This document shows, one piece after another, positions 6,284-9,336 of a stretch of DNA of 9,336 nt. Location: the NCBI GenBank assembly GCA_031263625.1, contig JAISFK010000465.1, positions 1 to 9,336 of the forward strand. Reading direction: 5' to 3'. How positions within the stretch are numbered: the first letter of the stretch is position 1; each line of letters opens with the position of its first letter. Source of the stretch: Clostridiales bacterium (GTDB lineage: Bacteria > Bacillota > Clostridia > WRLR01). Made by a program: the position numbers and the translations under genes. A model generated the notes under the pieces. That model searched no databases and was not told the DNA's origin. It was given only the letters and a program-made list of their open reading frames with translations.

Positions 6284-7147
6284 GCCTTCGTCCTATGCAA
6301 CACCATATTGCTCGCAGGCATCTCCGTCCTGTGCCTGCTGCCGCTGGCGCACATTCTGGCAATCTCCCTCAGCGACAAAGCGTCGGTGGCGGCCGGCTAC
6401 GTCAATTTCTGGCCCCGAAACTTGACGATGGCTTCCTACAGCTATGTCATGGCGAAAAAAGAATTTTGGCAATCCATCGCCGTCAGCGTGAAGCGAATCA
6501 TATTGGGCGGCGGGCTCAGCGTGGCTGTCACGGTTCTGACCGCGTACCCGCTTTCCAAGCCTTACCGGCAGTTTAGGCGCCGGACGGCATATGTGTGGTT
6601 TTTCGTTGTCACCATGCTGTTTAACGGCGGCATCATCCCCACGTACATGCTCGTGCGGCAGCTGGGGCTGATCGATTCGATATGGGCGTTGGTTCTGCCC
6701 CCCGCGGTGCAGGTGTTCAACATCGTGCTGCTGCTGAACTTCTACCGCGAGATTCCCGCCGCGCTGGAGGAGGCGGCCCTCATTGACGGGGCCGGGCATT
6801 GGAAAATTTGGCGCCGCATATATGTCCCGCTGTCCGTCCCCGCCATCGCAACCGTCACGCTGTTTACCTTGGTCGGCCACTGGAACGAGTGGTTCGGGGG
6901 GCTTATCTACATGAACCGCCTGGAAAACTACCCCTTGCAGACCTATCTGCAATCGGTGGTCGTTCAGACAAGCCTCGCCCAAATGAGCACGGGCAGCATT
7001 GCGGAAATGACGAACCGGCTTCTGGTCAGCGACCGAACGTTCAAGGCGGCCCAGATATTCATAGGCGCGCTTCCGGTGCTGTGCTTCTACCCGTTCCTGC
7101 AAAAATATTTTGTCAAAGGGATTACGCTGGGAGGTGTGAAAGGATGA
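6236..7147 (+). CDS. ABC transporter permease, YtcP/CUT1 type
   Basis: Second membrane subunit, 303 residues, pairing with the LplB-type permease. Hydrophobic segments at about 19-41, 86-106, 118-140, 147-168, 200-220 and 272-290. The EAA loop reads EEAALIDGAGHWKIWRRIYV, followed by the conserved Pro198. The C-terminus YPFLQKYFVKGITLGGVKG is characteristic of YtcP-like permeases. ATG 6236 is preceded by GAGGTG (6226-6231), which overlaps the stop codon of permease 1, so the two are likely coupled. The first 16 residues are a duplicated KTSASRR segment (see the 24-bp repeat), and GTG 6260 in the second copy is an alternative start but has no ribosome site. The stop overlaps the start of the glycosidase gene (ATGA at 7144-7147). 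Confidence 0.95.
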   Translation: MKTSASRRVKTSASRRAFVLCNTILLAGISVLCLLPLAHILAISLSDKASVAAGYVNFWPRNLTMASYSYVMAKKEFWQSIAVSVKRIILGGGLSVAVTVLTAYPLSKPYRQFRRRTAYVWFFVVTMLFNGGIIPTYMLVRQLGLIDSIWALVLPPAVQVFNIVLLLNFYREIPAALEEAALIDGAGHWKIWRRIYVPLSVPAIATVTLFTLVGHWNEWFGGLIYMNRLENYPLQTYLQSVVVQTSLAQMSTGSIAEMTNRLLVSDRTFKAAQIFIGALPVLCFYPFLQKYFVKGITLGGVKG

Positions 7148-9150
7148 CGAGCGCGACGCATGCGGACTGCTTGACAGGGTGCGAGCCGCTTTTGGGGGCT
7201 GGGGAAATTGGCAAGATTGGCAAGATTGGCAAGATTGGCAAGATCGCCCGCCAAATGTGGGCGCCGCAGAAGCCCCCGAAAATCGGGGGGCATGTCGGGG
7301 GCATGATTCAGAGCTGCATCTCCAACGGCGTCATGGCCGCCGACTACTCCCGCTACGTCAACGCTTTCCGCGAAAAAATGGATTCGGAGGGTTCCTTCTG
7401 CGGGGAATTTTGGGGCAAGTGGGCCGCCTCGGCGGCGCTCGCATACGAATACGATCCTTCCCCGCGCCATCTTCAGGTTCTGAAAGACGCTGTCGGCGGG
7501 ATACTGTCGGTTCAGGAGGCGGACGGCCGGATCAGCTGCAGCGCCGCCGATTTCACCGCATGGGATCTGTGGGGCAGGAAATACGTGCTGATCGGGCTGA
7601 TCGCCTATTATGACGCGACGCGGGACAAAGACGCCTTGAACGGCGCGGCGAGAATGCTCGACAATTTGATTGGCGTCACCCAGGGCGCGGGGAAAAAGGT
7701 GACTGAAACCGGCCTGGCCGTGCTGCAGGGGCTGTCGTCGTGCTCGATACTGCAGCCTGTCGTCCTGATGCACGAACGGACTGGGGAAAGCCGCTATCTC
7801 GCTTACGCGAGGCATCTGGCGCAATTATGGGAGCAGCCGAGCGCCTACAGCGAACGCGGCCTGCGCCTGATTTCCGACTCCCTTGCGAAAAAAGCCCCGG
7901 TGCGCATCGCCGTCCCCAAGGGCTATGAAATCATGTCCTGCTTTGAGGGCCTGTGCGAGCTGTACCGCGTGACAGGGGAGGAGGAGTACATTCGGGCGGT
8001 GCTGTCTTACATGGATATGGTTCTGGAACGGGAGATTATGATCGTCGGCTCTGGCTCCAGCGGCGAACTGTGGTGCGACGGGGCCTACCGGCAGACGCAG
8101 GTTCTCGAAACGCCGATGGAGACCTGCGTGACAGCGACCTTCATGAAAATCTGCCGCCAGCTGCTGTGCATCACCGGCGACAGCAAATGGGCCGATTGGC
8201 TGGAAATATCGCTGTTCAACGCGCTGGCCGGCGCGATGGAAAAGGACGGGAGCTGGTGGGCGTACTTTTCTCCGCTGCAGGGCTGCCGCGTCCCCAGCCC
8301 GGTCCAGATAGAGGCCATGCAGTCGAGCTGCTGCGTTCTGAACGGCCCACGCGCGCTGCTGGAGGTTCCCAAATGGTGCGTGACGGAGCATAAGGACGGC
8401 ATAAGCGTCAATCTCTACCAGCAAGGCGTTTACCATGCGGCTTGGGACAGCCGTGAAATCGTTCTGGCCCAGAATACGCGCTACCCTGTCGAGGGCAGCG
8501 TCAGCATCCGGCTGGTTGGCGCGCCGCGCGCCGAATACGCGATTGATCTGCGCATTCCCGAATGGAGCGGAAACGCGCGAATCCGCGTAAACGGGAAAGA
8601 CGAGGGGCTTGACGGCATGCGCAGGGGAGGCTATGCGCGCATACAGAGAAAATGGCGGGCCGGAGATGAAATACAGCTGGATCTGGATATCTGCCCCCGC
8701 GTTGTGAAAGCCCCCGGCAACCCCGTCTACAGCGCGCTGATGTCGGGGCCGGTAGTGCTGGGCATGAGCCCAAGGTTCATAGACGAGCGGCCGGAATCGC
8801 TCTGGCTCATGGACAGCGCGGCCGAAAAGGCGCGCGACGGGCAATTAGGCATTTCCTACTACCGCGTTCAAGGGGCCGACGGCGCGCCATTCGCGCCAGT
8901 CGCGGAAAAATGCGAGGTTCCGGGCGCGCTGACGGCATATAAAATACGCTTTGTAAAGAGGCCGGTGCATTTTTTCGCCCACAGCGAAACCGACCTGCTG
9001 TTCTGCGATTACGCCTCCTGCGCGGAATCCCTGACGGACGGGACGCCGCTCAGGGTGTGGTTTTCGCAGCCCCAGTACATGAATGCCGTGTTCCCAAAGG
9101 ACAGCCGCGCGACAGTATCCGGCGAGGACGCGTTTTCTTCGAGCCCATAA
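7144..9150 (+). CDS. GH127 (DUF1680) glycoside hydrolase, probable beta-L-arabinofuranosidase-like
   Basis: Enzyme of 668 residues; no signal peptide or TM segment, so cytoplasmic. Recognisable similarity begins near IGGHVGGMIQSC (about 47) and includes EFWGKW (88-93), AWDLWGRKYVLIGL (139-152), the helical-barrel stretch ETCVTATFMKICRQL (326-340) and a beta-rich C-terminal part ending near PLRVWFSQPQ (635-644). In the characterised GH127 enzyme HypBA1, zinc is held by a Glu-x-Cys and a Cys-Cys pair, one of the latter being the nucleophile, with a further Glu as acid/base. The matching residues here are Glu326/Cys328, Cys396/Cys397 (SSCCVLNGPR) and probably Glu308 (GELW), so it should be active. 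Substrate is inferred from family: beta-linked L-arabinofuranose, though related families act on other sugars. ATG 7144 overlaps the permease stop and has GGGAGG at 7129-7134, 9 bases upstream. The first 46 residues are not family-like and include an IGK x4 repeat. Confidence 0.9.
   Translation: MTSATHADCLTGCEPLLGAGEIGKIGKIGKIGKIARQMWAPQKPPKIGGHVGGMIQSCISNGVMAADYSRYVNAFREKMDSEGSFCGEFWGKWAASAALAYEYDPSPRHLQVLKDAVGGILSVQEADGRISCSAADFTAWDLWGRKYVLIGLIAYYDATRDKDALNGAARMLDNLIGVTQGAGKKVTETGLAVLQGLSSCSILQPVVLMHERTGESRYLAYARHLAQLWEQPSAYSERGLRLISDSLAKKAPVRIAVPKGYEIMSCFEGLCELYRVTGEEEYIRAVLSYMDMVLEREIMIVGSGSSGELWCDGAYRQTQVLETPMETCVTATFMKICRQLLCITGDSKWADWLEISLFNALAGAMEKDGSWWAYFSPLQGCRVPSPVQIEAMQSSCCVLNGPRALLEVPKWCVTEHKDGISVNLYQQGVYHAAWDSREIVLAQNTRYPVEGSVSIRLVGAPRAEYAIDLRIPEWSGNARIRVNGKDEGLDGMRRGGYARIQRKWRAGDEIQLDLDICPRVVKAPGNPVYSALMSGPVVLGMSPRFIDERPESLWLMDSAAEKARDGQLGISYYRVQGADGAPFAPVAEKCEVPGALTAYKIRFVKRPVHFFAHSETDLLFCDYASCAESLTDGTPLRVWFSQPQYMNAVFPKDSRATVSGEDAFSSSP
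7207..7242. repeat. Four perfect tandem 9-bp repeats near the glycosidase start
   Basis: ATTGGCAAG occurs four times without a mismatch (7207-7215, 7216-7224, 7225-7233, 7234-7242) and encodes Ile-Gly-Lys x4 at residues 22-33. The unit length keeps the frame when copies are gained or lost. It lies in the N-terminal extension before the conserved enzyme fold, so copy number probably has little effect on catalysis. Confidence 0.95.
7273..7289 (+). other. GC-rich hairpin inside the 5' coding region of the glycosidase
   Basis: CCCCCGA (7273-7279) and TCGGGGG (7283-7289) form a perfect 7-bp stem with an AAA loop, about 130 bases after the start codon. It is followed not by a T-run but by another G-rich block, so it is not an intrinsic terminator. 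It might slow ribosomes or protect the mRNA, or may be incidental in this GC-rich sequence. Confidence 0.4.
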
Positions 9151-9157
9151 GCGGCTG

Positions 9158-9252
9158 GGCTTCGCGCCCTCGCGCGCGCGGGCCAGGGGAACGGCGCTGG
9201 CGGCGGCCGCCGCGCTGGAACTCGGCTTAGCGCCCGCGTGCGCGCGGGCCAG
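9158..9252. repeat. 29-bp imperfect direct repeats and a 14-bp palindrome after the operon
   Basis: Segments 9158-9186 and 9224-9252 agree at 26 of 29 positions; both start GGCTT and end CGCGCGGGCCAG. Between them is the perfect palindrome GCGGCGGCCGCCGC (9200-9213). Arms GGCGCT (9193-9198) and AGCGCC (9229-9234) could also pair. The region could fold strongly and may protect or end the operon transcript, but there is no T-run, so an intrinsic terminator is not supported. Confidence 0.6.
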
Positions 9253-9297
9253 CGTGAGGGCGGGCTCGACGTTGAAGAAAGTGTCGCCCGCCATCCA

Positions 9298-9336
9298 TCA
9301 GTCCCAGCCATCGTCGCCGTCAATCGTCTCGTAGCC
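9298..9336 (-). CDS. Possible C-terminal end of a minus-strand gene (partial)
   Basis: Reading the minus strand from the window edge gives GYETIDGDDGWD followed by TGA (complement of 9300-9298). An acidic, Trp-containing tail is protein-like, and a convergent neighbour would make sense after the end of the operon, but twelve codons cannot establish a gene. No family is recognised. The same frame stays open beyond the TGA for about 450 bases, mostly antisense to the glycosidase gene, which is probably a GC-rich shadow. Confidence 0.2.
   Translation of the reverse strand, partial: GYETIDGDDGWD

Noticed and set aside
5403..7102. Long minus-strand open frames opposite the two permeases
   Set aside because: The + strand genes have clear EAA motifs and transmembrane patterns. 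The antisense products are His/Arg/Gln-rich with no recognisable domain.
6799..7143. Upstream extension of the glycosidase frame into the permease gene
   Set aside because: The extension lies wholly inside the second permease in another frame. ATG 7144 has a good ribosome site and the ATGA overlap typical of coupled genes.
9193..9234. GC-rich palindromes after the glycosidase as an intrinsic terminator
   Set aside because: Pairing is strong but no T-run follows on either strand, so it is kept only as a repeat/structured region.

Overview
The window looks like a carbohydrate-uptake locus from a GC-rich member of the Bacillota (Firmicutes), either Paenibacillus-like or a GC-rich gut Clostridia. 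This rests on the gene set: a YesM/YesN-type two-component pair, an LplA-type lipoprotein, LplB-type and YtcP-type permeases, and a cytoplasmic glycoside hydrolase. Such sets are a hallmark of those groups. The SD-like ribosome sites and the Bacillota-style lipobox agree with this. The exact taxon cannot be read from the sequence.

Layout on the + strand: (1) 1-83, the last 26 codons of an upstream membrane protein; (2) 84-587, gene-free, with GC-rich repeats, a strong bidirectional terminator (237-283), a candidate extended -10 promoter and a 13-bp x4 repeat in the presumed leader; (3) 588-3340, a sensor histidine kinase and its AraC-type response regulator, overlapping by one base (TGATG); (4) 3341-3493, a compact regulatory region with three 12-bp repeats, a cre-like site, two 10-bp direct repeats 20 bp apart that resemble an AraC-family operator, and two overlapping -10 elements; (5) 3494-9150, a tight operon of solute-binding lipoprotein, permease LplB, permease YtcP and a GH127 (DUF1680) glycosidase; (6) 9151-9336, GC-rich repeats and possibly the C-terminus of a minus-strand gene.

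Inferred working model: the kinase senses an extracellular sugar or glycan fragment and phosphorylates the regulator. The regulator binds the paired repeats before the lipoprotein gene and switches on the transporter operon. The imported oligosaccharide, probably an arabinofuranoside to judge from the GH127 family, is then cleaved in the cytoplasm. No ATPase is encoded here, so the permeases probably use a shared MsmX-type ATPase encoded elsewhere.

The most unusual property is the number of short tandem repeats at or just before gene starts: 13 bp x4 before the kinase, 12 bp x3 before the lipoprotein gene, a GC-rich repeat in the lipoprotein linker, 24 bp x2 containing the start codon of the second permease, and 9 bp x4 at the start of the glycosidase. 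The best regulatory find is the GTmACGATAT pair at 3391-3420.
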